This document shows positions 23,783 to 34,568 of a stretch of DNA of 64,000 nucleotides, in pieces. The translations under genes and the position numbers were made by a program. Below the pieces are notes generated by a model, which ran no database searches, was not told where the DNA came from, and worked only from the letters and a program-made list of their open reading frames with translations. How positions within the stretch are numbered: position 1 is the first letter of the stretch; each line of letters opens with the position of its first letter. This DNA comes from Capsicum annuum (taxonomy: Eukaryota > Streptophyta > Magnoliopsida > Solanales > Solanaceae): positions 211,147 through 275,146 of the forward strand of contig NW_025856018.1 in NCBI RefSeq assembly GCF_002878395.1, given 5' to 3'.

Positions 23783-24913
23783 GTAGTCAAGCTAACCACG
23801 TTGTGCCGCGACAGTAAATCAGGTCCTATTGGGAGGAAACCCAAAGTTTCCTATTTAAGCAAGTATTTTTCTTTTTAAAATTAGGATTTAGTACAGAGAA
23901 GGTGGAAAAATAAGGAGGTCAGCTGAAAGGTCATGACGGCATTCATAATAAGTCGTCATAACTGTGATAAGCTATCACAATTGACATTAGATAGGTCAAG
24001 ATTGAGGCATTCTCTTCTTAAGGGTGATGACATTCATGATAGGCTATCACACTTGTGATAATCCATCACAAATCATCGTCAGCCCAAAGCCTTAAAAACT
24101 AAATTCTGGGCCCAGTTTAAAGCAGATCCGACTAGGCCCAGCTGTGAAATCTTTTCAAATTTTTGCTAGTTTTTTTTTCTTTAGTTTATTTATTTCCTTA
24201 GATTATTTCCTACTTTTTTCAAAACACACCAAGAAAAAAAGTTCCCTCGTGTATGGGTTTGCACTTCATAATAAAAAAATTCTTTCTATTTCATACTTCC
24301 TCTTGTGTATGATATCAGTTTAAGGGCCCCATCAGGTATACTCTACTTTAAATCTTCTTTTTTTATGGTTAATGATAGATATATGATAACCCGAGTCCCC
24401 AAGATGCTTGAACCAAGTTCAACTTGGAAAGGAGCTAAAATCACACCTAAGGTTTACTGTTTAGGTATAAGGTTTAAAAAGACAACACAAAAATCATAAT
24501 TCAAGTGGATTTTGAGTGATAATGAGGACCAAAAATTGAATTAAAACCAAAAGGGGGTTCTGATAAGAGCTAAAGACATCCATGATAGGCTATCACAATT
24601 GTGATGGATTATCAGGAATGTCGTCAAAGGCTGACAAAGATGAATTGGTTTCTATTTAGAGCTAATGACATTCGTGATAAGATATCACAATTGTGATGGC
24701 TTAGCAAGAATGTCATCAAAAATTGTAAAAATTTTGTGGTTTCTTTCTGAGGTTGATGACAACTATGATAAGATATCACAGTCATGTCGGCTTATCAAGA
24801 ATTGTTGTCACACCTAGAATCTGTAGCATGAATAAGCCTAAATGGTTAATGGATTTGCATTTATGTTCTTGAGGACAGACCAATGGTTTTTCTACTGCTA
24901 CAGGAACCTTATA
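23783..24913 (+). other. Element D non-coding spacer with palindromic repeats
   Basis: It begins with a 'gggaggaaacccaaagtttcc' type sequence usual downstream of Athila pol. It then holds five copies of a dyad module with arms 'gacattcatgataagctatcac' and their near-complements. Two of them (24575-24622 and 24667-24714) are 48-bp inverted repeats centred on CACAATTGTG, with 19 and 20 of 24 arm positions matching. Others are at 23934-23994, 24025-24082 and 24758-24809. No coding region is seen. Related dyads lie in both LTRs. Confidence 0.75.
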
Positions 24914-26836
24914 ATGGCACCAAAAATAAAGAGCCCTACAACACCAAATAAAGCAGCCAAAGAAAGTTTACGTCGTAAGATCATCAATGAAGATTCTGAT
25001 TATGAGGAGGAGGAACCCCTGCTCAGAAAATAAGAAAAGAAGCTAAGTCCAAAGAAACCTTCACCACCTCCACCAGTTAAGGTTGAGGATATTGATGACA
25101 CTGAAATAAAAATAACTTTTGAGTAGAAGAGATCTGAACATACTGCTTCTGAGAAAGGGGGTTCTGAACAAAATGAGTCTGAACATGCTGACTCTGAAGA
25201 AGAGGATCAAGAAGGGTCTAAAAAGTATGAATCTGAGGGAACAGCATCTGGGTCCCCGTCCATTGAACAACAAGATGAGAAAGAGTCTGTACCTCGGGGA
25301 ACTTTTATTAAATACAAGAACCCTAAAGTACGAGACCTTGTTAGATGGCAAATCCCTAAAGTAGAGGACATCTACACTTCTAGGATTCAAAGAACTAATA
25401 AAAGGAATGCTAAGAGGCTGATTCAGGAAAAAACGATGATTATCACAAAGTAGTTGAGCAGATACCCAAATATGGAACAAAAGTTCCAAGATTATAGTTT
25501 GGGGTGGACCATAAAACGAGGAGGATCATTTTGCCCTGCACTGGTTTAGGAGTTCTGCGCGAACTACCAAGCTTAGTTAGAAAATATGTACAGGGTAGGT
25601 GAAAGAGTAGGAGACCATCCCCTATTAGATAGAGTTTAGGTGAGGGGCGTAAGAGTTGATGTCTTGATCAGAACTATCAACAGATTCTTGCATAGACTCG
25701 ATTTCACTTCTCAGGCCACTGCACCATCACTCTATGCTCAGATTAAGAATTGGGAAAAATAATGTCCGTGGTTGGCCAACATCATAGCCGAAGAAGAACA
25801 AGCATGGGTGACAAACCCAAATGAAAAAATCTGTAAGCCCTCTCCGATACAAGAGAAAAAGTTTTGGTAGGGTAAAGTGCATATCTGGATGATGCCCACT
25901 GATGGATACACAATTTTGGGTGATGACCGAGCTATTTTAGTAGAAAGCATGGTGCAAGAACTTTCCTTGAACTTTGAGGAAATCATTGCTGATGAGATAA
26001 AGATTAGGATGTGGAGAACCGGCACTACTTATCCTTTTCCTTGTCTTATCACAAAGTTGTGCCAATCTGCTAATATGCTGAAGATTGATGGAGTTGATGA
26101 TGATTTTCATCCCCGAAATACTCACAACCCCATACCGTTTGATAAGAATCAACCAAGATTAAGACTTCATAAAGGTACAGAGGTAGCAGCGGACCCTCTA
26201 GTGACAGATGTCGGAGAAACACCTTATGTGGAAGTGCAAGATTCTGAGATGGTGCAACCCACTTCTTCAGCACAGACAAGTTCAGCGCCTGAGGAGGAGC
26301 CAAACCCCTCAGTTCCTACAGCAGCAACAGGGTTTGCATTTCATCTTGTTGATATCATAAAAGTGGCTAAGCAAGCCAAGTGGTGTAAGGCACATCTACA
26401 TACTTTTGTCAAATAATTTGCTGCTACAGTGGAAAAGAGAATCAAGGCTTCCCTTGAGCCTTTTGTGACTTTGCCTAGGCGAGTTGCAGATTTAGAGAAC
26501 CAATTCGATGCACGAGTGAAGGAAATATCAAAGGATGATCTTGCTAAATTCAGAACGACAATGGACAAGGTAAAGACAGATGTTGGGGTGTTACATCAGC
26601 ACCATTTTATGATGCCAACAGGTCCAACCATGCATGAATTTGAGGAAAAAATTCCCATACTTGACCTCATCGAAGATTTCCCAAAGAAAAAGAAGAAAAA
26701 GGGCGTAAAGAAGGGCAAAGATAAAAGAGACAAACCAAACAGTGAGGAAGAAAAAATAGTGAAAAATAAGGAAAAAAAAAAGGTTGAAAAGGAGGAGTTA
26801 AAGAAAGCAAGAATGGAGTCCCTAGCTGATATTTAG
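24914..26836 (+). pseudogene. Element D third-position ORF (putative plant transposon protein domain), 641 codons with 9 stops
   Basis: The ATG at 24914 opens MAPKIKSPTTPNKAAKE. One frame continues without frameshift to the stop at 26834-26836, interrupted by stops at 25031, 25124, 25451, 25547, 25574, 25637, 25760, 25868 and 26414 (six TAG, three TAA). Regions in order: basic and acidic low-complexity N-terminus (residues about 1-130, rich in S, E, D); a folded domain (about 200-400) with EFCANYQA, VRVDVLIRTINRFLHRLD, NIIAEEEQAW, WMMPTDGYTILGDDRA and FPCLITKLCQ; a P/S/T-rich linker; a helical, probably coiled-coil stretch (about 505-570); and a Lys-rich tail. This matches the family called putative plant transposon protein in the env-like position of Athila elements. 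No membrane segment or signal peptide is evident. Its function is unknown. Confidence 0.75.
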
Positions 26837-28356
26837 AAATGAGAGGCAGACATCCGAGCTAGGGCTGCAGGTGCTTCATCCAGTAGGTCTCCAACTACCA
26901 CAAAGCTAGATGCTGTTATGGAGAGAAGACAACAGATGATGCAGTAGCAGGGTTGGAGACCCAGGATCCATGTGCTTGATTGTCTTCAGGTATACCCTAA
27001 CCCTTAGTTGTAGTTTATTTTTTATTTTAAGTTGAGGGTGTAGGGTAGGTTGTTATTGTAACATATTCTATAGAAAACTTAGAGTAGTACAAGTACTTGA
27101 GGCAGTTAGCTTGTTTTGTATTTTTTAAGTGCCTCTTCATTAGTCAGATATATTTTGTACTGTACGAACTACATCCATTGTGACCATGGTGTATCTTTTT
27201 ATGGAATTAGTCTGGAAACTAAATAACCTTTGTTAAACAAATGCATGGACTAGATAAGTAGTGATATACGAGATACTAGTGTGCCATGTACATGTAAGGT
27301 CATACTCAGTTCCAATTTTGTGTTTAATCTAGAACTTTCCTTTTTAGTCGTGCCATGGTCATAGGATAGGCATTTGGAAAGGATTATAGGCCATTTTTTA
27401 TTTTAGCCACTTTTAGCCTAAATGACCTTCCCATTGTGAATAATATCCCTTGATCCCCTTTTGAGCCTAATTAGCCTATTTGTTTCTTTGACACCTCTAA
27501 CATTCCCATTTATATCATAATGAACCTGTTTTTGCCCTAGTCCTCCTTGGATACTGTGCACCTTGACTTAGGCAAACAACCTAAGTTAAGAGTGGCTATT
27601 ATAGGGGTACGTGATGCAAAATGAGTATGAAGAGATGAAGAATAAGAGAAATGAATGAAAATCTGGGTGTGGTGAAAAATGAATAACAAATAAAAAAGCT
27701 GTGTAAAAGATGATAGAAAGAAAATTGGATAATTGAAAAGGCCGTATCCATCTTGAGCATGTATGATCAATAAAAGAGGAAAGAAAAGAAGGCTAAGAGT
27801 TGAAACCCCGAGAGTTTAGTGTAGTGTCAAGGAGGCATAGTCACTCTAAAATATCCATGAATATCATACCAGCCCCTGGCCTATGTTATAAGCTTAAGAA
27901 AAGACCTATAGTGATCCTAACTGACCTGTCTGAAGACTTAGGTAATGACTATAAGGGAAATCCTATGGCATTTGATACGCAATGTTTGGAATTTCATTTT
28001 GAGGGTGAGTCTTGTGTTTATCCTTGTGTTTATGTATGTGAATTTTGATATGAGTGAAAAAAGATTTCTTGGTTGTGAGGGCACACTAGGTATATTACTA
28101 ACCACTGACTTGCTCGGATCTGTGATTTGGGTATGTGCTTGGTTGTTATTGCTGAATTTTTTCCATATCTTGATCCTTGTGAGTTGCATGGTTGTTTTCA
28201 ATGATAGATATAGTTTCTCTTAACTTGACTGACCTTGGAGAGGGTCAATGTATTCTGAACTGATAGGAGTAGTTAGCTGCCAAATTGTACTTTGTATACT
28301 CTTAGTTATGTTATGGTTGCTTGAGGATAAGCAATTGTTTAAGTTGAGGGTGTTGA
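26837..28356 (+). other. Element D 3' untranslated region
   Basis: About 1.5 kb of AT-rich sequence without a believable coding region; short open stretches here have no recognised match. It ends with 'aagttgagggtgttga', which looks like the polypurine tract and LTR edge of Athila-like elements (28341-28356). Confidence 0.65.
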
Positions 28357-29715
28357 TGTGTGAGCCTATGCTAACACATTTGAAGCTTTTAACTCTAAAT
28401 AATTGCAAGGTCTTGAGCAACGTTAGTTATTTTTGATTAGTTTACTTTGATTTTGCAGTAAGGGTGGAGATGAAGGGGGGACCACTGATAAAGGAAGCTA
28501 AAAGCCTAAAATCTGAAGCAAATAAAGGACTAAGAGTGGCTGGCGACATCCATGACACTTTGTCAGACTGGTGATAAGCTATCATGGCCACCGTCAGCGT
28601 TAAACAAAGAATGAAAGTTGAAGACAATTTTGTGACGATATTCATGACATGCCGTTAGGAAGGTGATAAGGCATCATCATCATCGTCAACCTTAGGTAGC
28701 AAGAGCCAAAAATGTAGTAGAGCTAACGACACTCGTGATAAGCCGTCAGGCTCCTGATAAGCCGTCACGAACGACGTCATGTATTCTGAGAAAAAGCTGA
28801 AACTTCTATTTAGTTTCCTTATTTAGGGTTAACTATTTAAAGCCTTGTTTTAGGGTTTTCTAATATCTATTGACATATCCTACAACATAGAATATACGAT
28901 ATTTTTATCTCTCTCTCTAGACCAATAATTTAGGAGTTTTGTACTGTGATTCAGTTCAATCTACACTTTCTTGATTCTCATCATTGTTGTAAGTTAATCT
29001 TCTCTATTATGAATTCAATTAGTGTACTTATTTCTTGAATCATGAATGGCTAAACCCCATTAACCTGGATTATGGGATCTAGGGTTAGGTCATGATAAGG
29101 TGTTTAATGCTAAAGATTCAATAGGTGTTAGGATTTATTGATAATTCTGAGATTTTAATTTCGTCTGTTGGTTGCAAGCAATAGGCATACCTACTTTGAT
29201 TTGCTTGAGAAAGAAATCATAAACAGCAGGAAGTGAATTATCAACAGGGACTCAAAAATACTTCGTTTAATAATCACCGATGTAACAAGGTTAATTAGTC
29301 TGAGGTAAAATTTGTAATGTAAATAGAAACTGCCTAAGTCCGAGAGGATTAGGAAATTAGACTCTTAAATAGGTCGAGAGACATTTGAGCATATCATCGA
29401 CAAAGATAGCTTGTTGTCCTAACCACCGTGACAATCTTGAGTCATCTTTAGCAGCTGTCATGTACCGTAAGACCTAGAGAACATAATTCTAGTTATTTCA
29501 TAAAATCTTGACTACGAACATTGAAATCAAAGTGAAAAGCAATTATTTGTGAAACTTAAACCCCCATTTCAGGAAACATTAAATGATCAATGAATGAAAT
29601 AGCAATTGGCTTGAGTTCACACCTTATTCCCTATGGGATTTGACCCCAACCTAGTTGATTTTTATATTGACAACTATTGCTTACATCCATTCAATAGTAT
29701 AATTTGAGCGTTATC
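28357..29715 (+). repeat. Element D 3' LTR
   Basis: About 1.36 kb, complete, ending in 'gagcgttatc(a)', and followed by the flank ACTCA. It contains the same three dyads (28541-28602, 28637-28690, 28722-28780), the TATA-like TATTTAAAG near 28835, and the 'ccctatgggatttgacccc' signature common near the ends of Athila-group LTRs. Direct comparison with 21415-22728 shows scattered substitutions. Confidence 0.9.
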
Positions 29716-29720
29716 ACTCA

Positions 29721-30806
29721 CCACTGTAGAAAATATTGGCAAGGTACTCAATGAATCACAGCCGAGGTTAGGACTGGGCACCTGAACCTACATTATGACA
29801 CAATGTAGCACATAGACATATATGTGAATTAGTACTTGGAATGTACTTAATATGCGGGGGTGAATGCATATGTATAAAATAGTAGCAATCTTTTTCAGTC
29901 AAATCATATATGCATTATGAGACGGCTCACATGGCCTGAACAAGTATAAAATAAAAAGCTCATAAATCGTGAAGAATGAGGCATGCAACACAAATCTTGT
30001 GAGTCATCATTATTTGATCTTAAAAATCAGAAATCTTCTTTTATTCTCAATAGCCAAGGGTGAAGGGACTTCAAACAACACTTTCAATTCATGCATATGT
30101 CTCATGGAGAGTAAAACCTTCTCAATTCTCAATATTTTATAAATATTTAGAACTCATATATTTGGAACTTGGGATCATATGAATTGGACACATACTTGAA
30201 GGCATTTCATTCACTTTAGGAAAATAATTCATTTCACGTTTTTGGGAAGTCAATCTATCTCTAATGGAAAAGCATTCTAGTTTATGGAAACAATTTATGT
30301 CAAGATTTATGAAAAGTACTATAACAATGGAAGATTCTTTCATTTAGGAAAATAACTCACATCAAGAAAATACCTTGGTTAGGGAACATCTTTGCAATTC
30401 AACCATTTAGGAAAGTATACTATAGGAAAGGAAAATAAGTATTTGATCTCAAGTTTAAAAAGGCAAGGGAAGTTCTCATAACTGACATAAACCATGCGAG
30501 CTACATGGAGTCCAATGTTTTTTCCTCCTAAGGAAGAGACCCCGCGTTGGGGAGAAGCGTTATACTCTTGCCAGAGAGTATAACCTAGGAGTAGTGATCA
30601 CTAAATGAAACTTGGCCTTGAGCCCAATAATAATCATCATAAACTCGGCCTCAGGCCCAACCTATGGTGGCAAGTAGTGAAGTGGATTTCAATGCTATTG
30701 GACCATTTGGTCAATTCATTTCTCAATCATCTCAAAATAGTCAAAACATGGGTGCGTATAGCACAAGAGTTCATAATTTCACAAGTCTCAAATAGGGCTT
30801 ACTAAC
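29721..30806 (-). repeat. Element C 5' LTR, middle piece
   Basis: Homologous to 13812-15047 of the left LTR, though some internal text is missing (for example the part matching about 14765-14925). It ends in CTAAC (30802-30806), the left target duplication of the solo LTR. Confidence 0.88.
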
Positions 30807-32755
30807 TAATAACACTCAACTTACACTTCAATTTAGTGCAAGGTGGTCGTCGTTAATATATTTACCCAACTTTGGAGTCGGGGTCGAATCCACAGGGAAC
30901 AATTTGAGTGGCGATTAAACTAATTTAAAACTATAGCTACAAGTTGAATTCAATCAAATAATGCGAAAAGATAAAATGAGGGTTTTTAATTTGTGAATTA
31001 TGTTCTAATTAATTGTAACAACAATAATCCATCTAATGATTCTTTTTGTAAGTAGTAATTCAGAGATGTTAAACAAACCAGAGTTATGGTTACCAAGATG
31101 CTTGAACAATTAGGGTTGTGAATCACTTATGAGCTCTAGTTAATGATTTCCGTTGTAAGAGTAATTGATATCTATGGTTTACCCATTAGTTTCTCAACCT
31201 AAATGAGTATCTCATCCCTTAATTTTCACAAACTTAAGGAATGGATTAATAATTCAATTGTATTCTCACATGGGTTGATCCGATTAAGGCATCTACCCTC
31301 AATCAAAAGGTTAAAGCCTTTAGATTTGTGTAAACCCTTTCTTTTCCCAATAAACACTTTTCTATTTGAAAAAGGGATTGTTTAAAGGTGCACTCTTCAT
31401 GTTTGCAACCAAGAAGAATCATGAAAATGAAGAGAGATTTATACAATGTCAATTCCTCATAAAGTTCAATTGGATTCACATCTAAATTTCATTTTCCACA
31501 TCAAGGCTCCCATAACCCTAGTTATGGGAGCTTAATCATACATTTCCATGGAAGAAATAGGAAGTATATTTGTATAATTCATAAATATATTCAAGATTTA
31601 CTTACAAAGGCTACAAGAATTTGCTCTTGAATATTCAATAGAGATGAAATAATTAAATCCACAAGGTTTGCTTAATTTCCCCAAAAATAACCTTACAAAG
31701 AGTTTCAAGAATGGAGTCTATGAAAAAGAGAGAAAAAAATTAATGATGAGAACCAAATAAAAAACCCTAAAAATATTATTTATATGTTCCCAAGTAAAAA
31801 AGGATTAAAAATTAAATTTAGAAAAAATTTGTCAAAGTTGAAGGTCAAGTTGGTGGTTCACCACAAAACTGGTAGTCCAACATATTGGCCTTCACTGTCT
31901 CCTCTGCAATCCTGCATTCTGGTTTATCTTGGTGGTCTAACTGGTGGTCAGTCACAAGACTGGTGGTCCACCAGTTCGACCTTTAGTGATCAGTCAATTT
32001 CCAGAATTTCATTGTAATTTCAACGTATCGTAGAGACTCCTTAAACTCCATAACTTGCTACACGTGCCACAGTTCCTTAAACTTCATACTTTTATGAATC
32101 CAATGGGTTTTTTAAAGTTTCCATTCACTGTTTACTCTCCATCAATGGTCCAATACATTTTAGGACTGCAAATGGAGTCAAAATCTGCATTTCGGTTTTG
32201 TTGAGCCATTCTGAGCCTTATTGAGTTGTTTCCACTCGATTTGAATCTTGTATATCCTTCATATATCATCAATATCCATTAAAAAAATATACTATAATAT
32301 TAAACACAATAATTCAAAGCTCAAAACAACACACATCTAACACGATGAACTCAAAACACGAGCTAAGCATAGGCTAATTTCACTTTGAGTTTTAGCTATT
32401 TGTTTTGCATGTTTTCTTGATCTAATTGACCCTTGAACATTATAAATAAGTTGTTTCGCATATAAATACATAATTACAACCTTAAAAACACATTAACACA
32501 CATTAGAACCCAACACAATAGACTATAAAAACATCTAGCTCATGCTAGTCACACTAGTTTTCTCGGTTAAACTCTAAATGCTCAAATTGGATCAAAACTC
32601 AAATGAAAACACCATTAAACATTGCAAGAACATACTTGAACACATGAATGCTCATTTATGTCATTATAAGCACATATAGACTAAAAGTCATCCTCAAAAC
32701 AAGGCTAAAAAGGCTAAAATAGTGATGCTAGAATGCATAAATACACCCAACATCA
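30807..32755 (-). mobile_element. Solo LTR in element C's 5' LTR
   Basis: A 1949-bp insert with perfect 5-bp duplications CTAAC (30802-30806, 32756-32760). On the minus strand it begins TGATGTTGGGTG and ends GTGTTATTA. Near that end lies the 'ccctgtggattcgaccccgac' signature of Athila/Tat-group LTRs. No primer site, polypurine tract, coding region or second LTR is inside, so a solo LTR left by recombination between two LTRs fits best. It carries a cluster of 'ctggtggt' words with one palindrome CTGGTGGTCCACCAG near 31961-31975. Confidence 0.75.
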
Positions 32756-32760
32756 CTAAC

Positions 32761-33991
32761 CCATAGTTAAATCTTATGTTAAAGCTTACAAAAAGCATAA
32801 TATATAGCATATAGATTCATAAATCATGGGTAAATATGGTAATTTCAGCAATTTATCTCAAAATCTTATTATAGTCATATGCTTCAATATCTTAACATTG
32901 CAAATATTATCTTCTTAATGAGTAAAATCATGGGGTTTATACCCAGATATAAACGGTCAAGAAAACATGTAGAAATTATGTCATTTAACTCTCAATTCAT
33001 GGGAAATATCAAGGTAATGCATTCAATAATAATGTATGGAAAACCCCAATTCAAATTCTTGTAAAAAAACCCATAGATTTCAGCAAAATCATGATGTAAA
33101 TAAGCCTTTTGGGCACAAGGGTGAAAGGGTTACCCTTGTTCAAAACCCCACCTACCTTGAATAAGAATCTTTGGATGAACTCTCAATTTCGGAACTCTAT
33201 TCGTACTCTTGAATGAGGGTTCTTGAGGTCCTTGACTTGGGAACCTTGAATCTTGGCTCAAATTAGAAAATTGATGGTGGATTCTTGAGATTCATGGAAG
33301 AGGTTTGGGATACTTAGGGTTCTTGATGCAAGAAAAATTGATAAAAACCTCATAGGATGCTTGTAAATGGCTTTTAGTTGGTATTTCCATGGTTTTGTAG
33401 GCTTTGAAAAAGTCCAAAGTGCCCTTTTAATCATCTTTACAAAGCTGGAGAAATTGAACTTGGAACCTGATTTCATAGGATTTCGCGATGCGCTACTCAT
33501 CGCGGTGGCTCACTAAAAATTGATAATTGATAAATTGGGAGTCTCCGCAATGTGGAGCCATCGCGTTGTCCCACTGGTTGGGACTAGGAACTCCCCCACG
33601 ACGTGCCACTATTGCGGGGTTCCACTGGAAATTGACAATTGAGAATTTGGGCTCCTCCATGACGTGAAACTATAATGGAGTCCCACTATAAATATACAAT
33701 AGATAAATAAACCCTCTCCAATATGCACCAATCACTTAATTGATGCATTTTTACGACTAAGACTCAAATTAGCCATAACTTCTTACCCGGGTATCGGATT
33801 TGGGCAAATCTTATATCGACGAAAAGCTTATCAAATTTCCTATGTGATAAAAATTAAAAATTAGGAAAATTCTATATGTTTAACATGATAATAACTTAGG
33901 AATCCACTTTTAAATTATTTAGGGATGGAATCACGCCTCACTTGACACGCCCTATGGCTCAAACAGTGAGGGAACTTTGTCAAGCCTTACA
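32761..33991 (-). repeat. Element C 5' LTR, U3 end piece
   Basis: Homologous to 15048-16256. It contains the degenerate tandem array (about 33470-33745). The TATA box position reads TACAAAA. It ends in CA at 33991, followed by GACAG. Confidence 0.9.
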
Positions 33992-33996
33992 GACAG
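33992..33996. repeat. Target site duplication GACAG (element C, right)
   Basis: It equals 13417-13421 on the left side of element C. Joining the two sides restores 'gttagacagtcagttggcatta', found as 'gttagacaattagttggcatta' in B's other LTR near 6505. Confidence 0.92.
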
Positions 33997-34563
33997 TCAG
34001 TTGGCATTAGTAATACATGTGAACTCTTGAATATAGACTACCTCACATGTATACTCAGTACATTCCATCATAATGACTTATTCACGCTATGGTTCTTTCT
34101 TTTATGTTACACCATAGGTTCAAACACGAGTTCCAGATCAGAAGTAGATCCCAGTTTCAAGAGCTAGATTCAGAAGTGAGTTCTCATCCATTAGGAACAA
34201 GATTATTTATTTACTATTCCTCTGATTAGTTATTAGTTGGAGTGAGTTGGGATATGTCCCATCAACTCCTTGTTTAGACCATTTCAGATAGTAGAGGCTT
34301 TCAGACTGGATGCAGACTAGACACGATTTATTATGTGAAGACTTAAGTATTTCTAGTTTTGTTTTAGGTATTATATTACCACACTCAGTTGTTACGTTAT
34401 TCATTTATGTTCATGATTGAACCTTATGGCCTTTTAGTGTGTGTTTTCACATTATTAATTTATCTTATGCATTTTACAGGTACAAATATCAGTCATGGTT
34501 TAGATTGTGGTCCTTCAGACGAGCATCATGTAGCATTCCTGTTCAGAAAATTAGAGTGTTACA
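33997..34563 (+). repeat. Element B 3' LTR, final part
   Basis: Continues the LTR interrupted at 13421 and matches 6515-7083. It ends in TTACA at 34563 and is followed by TTGAT. Some deletion is apparent compared with the 5' LTR end, where the 'ggtcataaactcggggcg' wording is missing. Confidence 0.88.
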
Positions 34564-34568
34564 TTGAT

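Larger units (their letters stand above)
21415..29715 (+). mobile_element. Element D: Athila-like element, defective, inserted in C's 5' LTR
   Basis: Two LTRs beginning TGTGTGAG (21415, 28357) flank an internal region with an Athila-type protease remnant and a long third-ORF-position reading frame. The flanks ACTGA (21410-21414) and ACTCA (29716-29720) agree at 4 of 5 bases; removing the element restores the C LTR seen near 13800. LTR borders are ambiguous by 1-3 bases (TGATG start and TTATCA end are alternatives). The end of the 5' LTR, the primer site and most of gag are replaced by a C-type LTR segment (22729-23164). RT, RNase H and integrase are absent. It could move only with proteins from another copy. 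Confidence 0.85.
13422..33991 (-). mobile_element. Element C: minus-strand Tekay/Del-type chromovirus inserted in B's 3' LTR
   Basis: The ends are TG at 13422 and CA at 33991, framed by a perfect TSD GACAG (13417-13421, 33992-33996). The transcription direction is right to left. In that direction: 5' LTR (33991 down to 21027, twice interrupted), primer site (21011-21022), gag (20795-19761), pol (about 19740-16480), polypurine tract (16261-16269), 3' LTR (16256-13422). Its 5' LTR was hit by element D and by a solo LTR. The copy has frameshifts, stops and altered catalytic sites in RT and integrase. Confidence 0.92.
4508..34563 (+). mobile_element. Element B: Tekay/Del-type chromovirus inserted in A's 5' LTR
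   Basis: It has a 2.58-kb 5' LTR (4508-7083), a Met-type primer site (7088), decayed gag and pol, a chromodomain (about 11130-11290), a polypurine tract (11613-11623) and a 3' LTR starting at 11626. The 3' LTR is interrupted by element C at 13422 and resumes at 33997, ending in GTTACA at 34563. A perfect TSD (TTGAT) frames the whole. Both LTRs start TGTAATACC and end in TTACA. Without element C it would be about 9.5 kb. The coding region is broken by stops and frameshifts. Confidence 0.9.

Noticed and set aside
23783..24913. A new non-coding RNA gene in the palindromic spacer
   Set aside because: The inverted repeats are clear but there is no sign of an independent promoter or terminator; kept as a finding about element D rather than an ncRNA feature.
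25061..25489. 142-codon open frame on the minus strand
   Set aside because: It is the reverse of the S/E/K-rich part of the element D ORF, whose + strand frame matches a known family; the minus frame has composition-driven Leu/Phe/Arg runs only.
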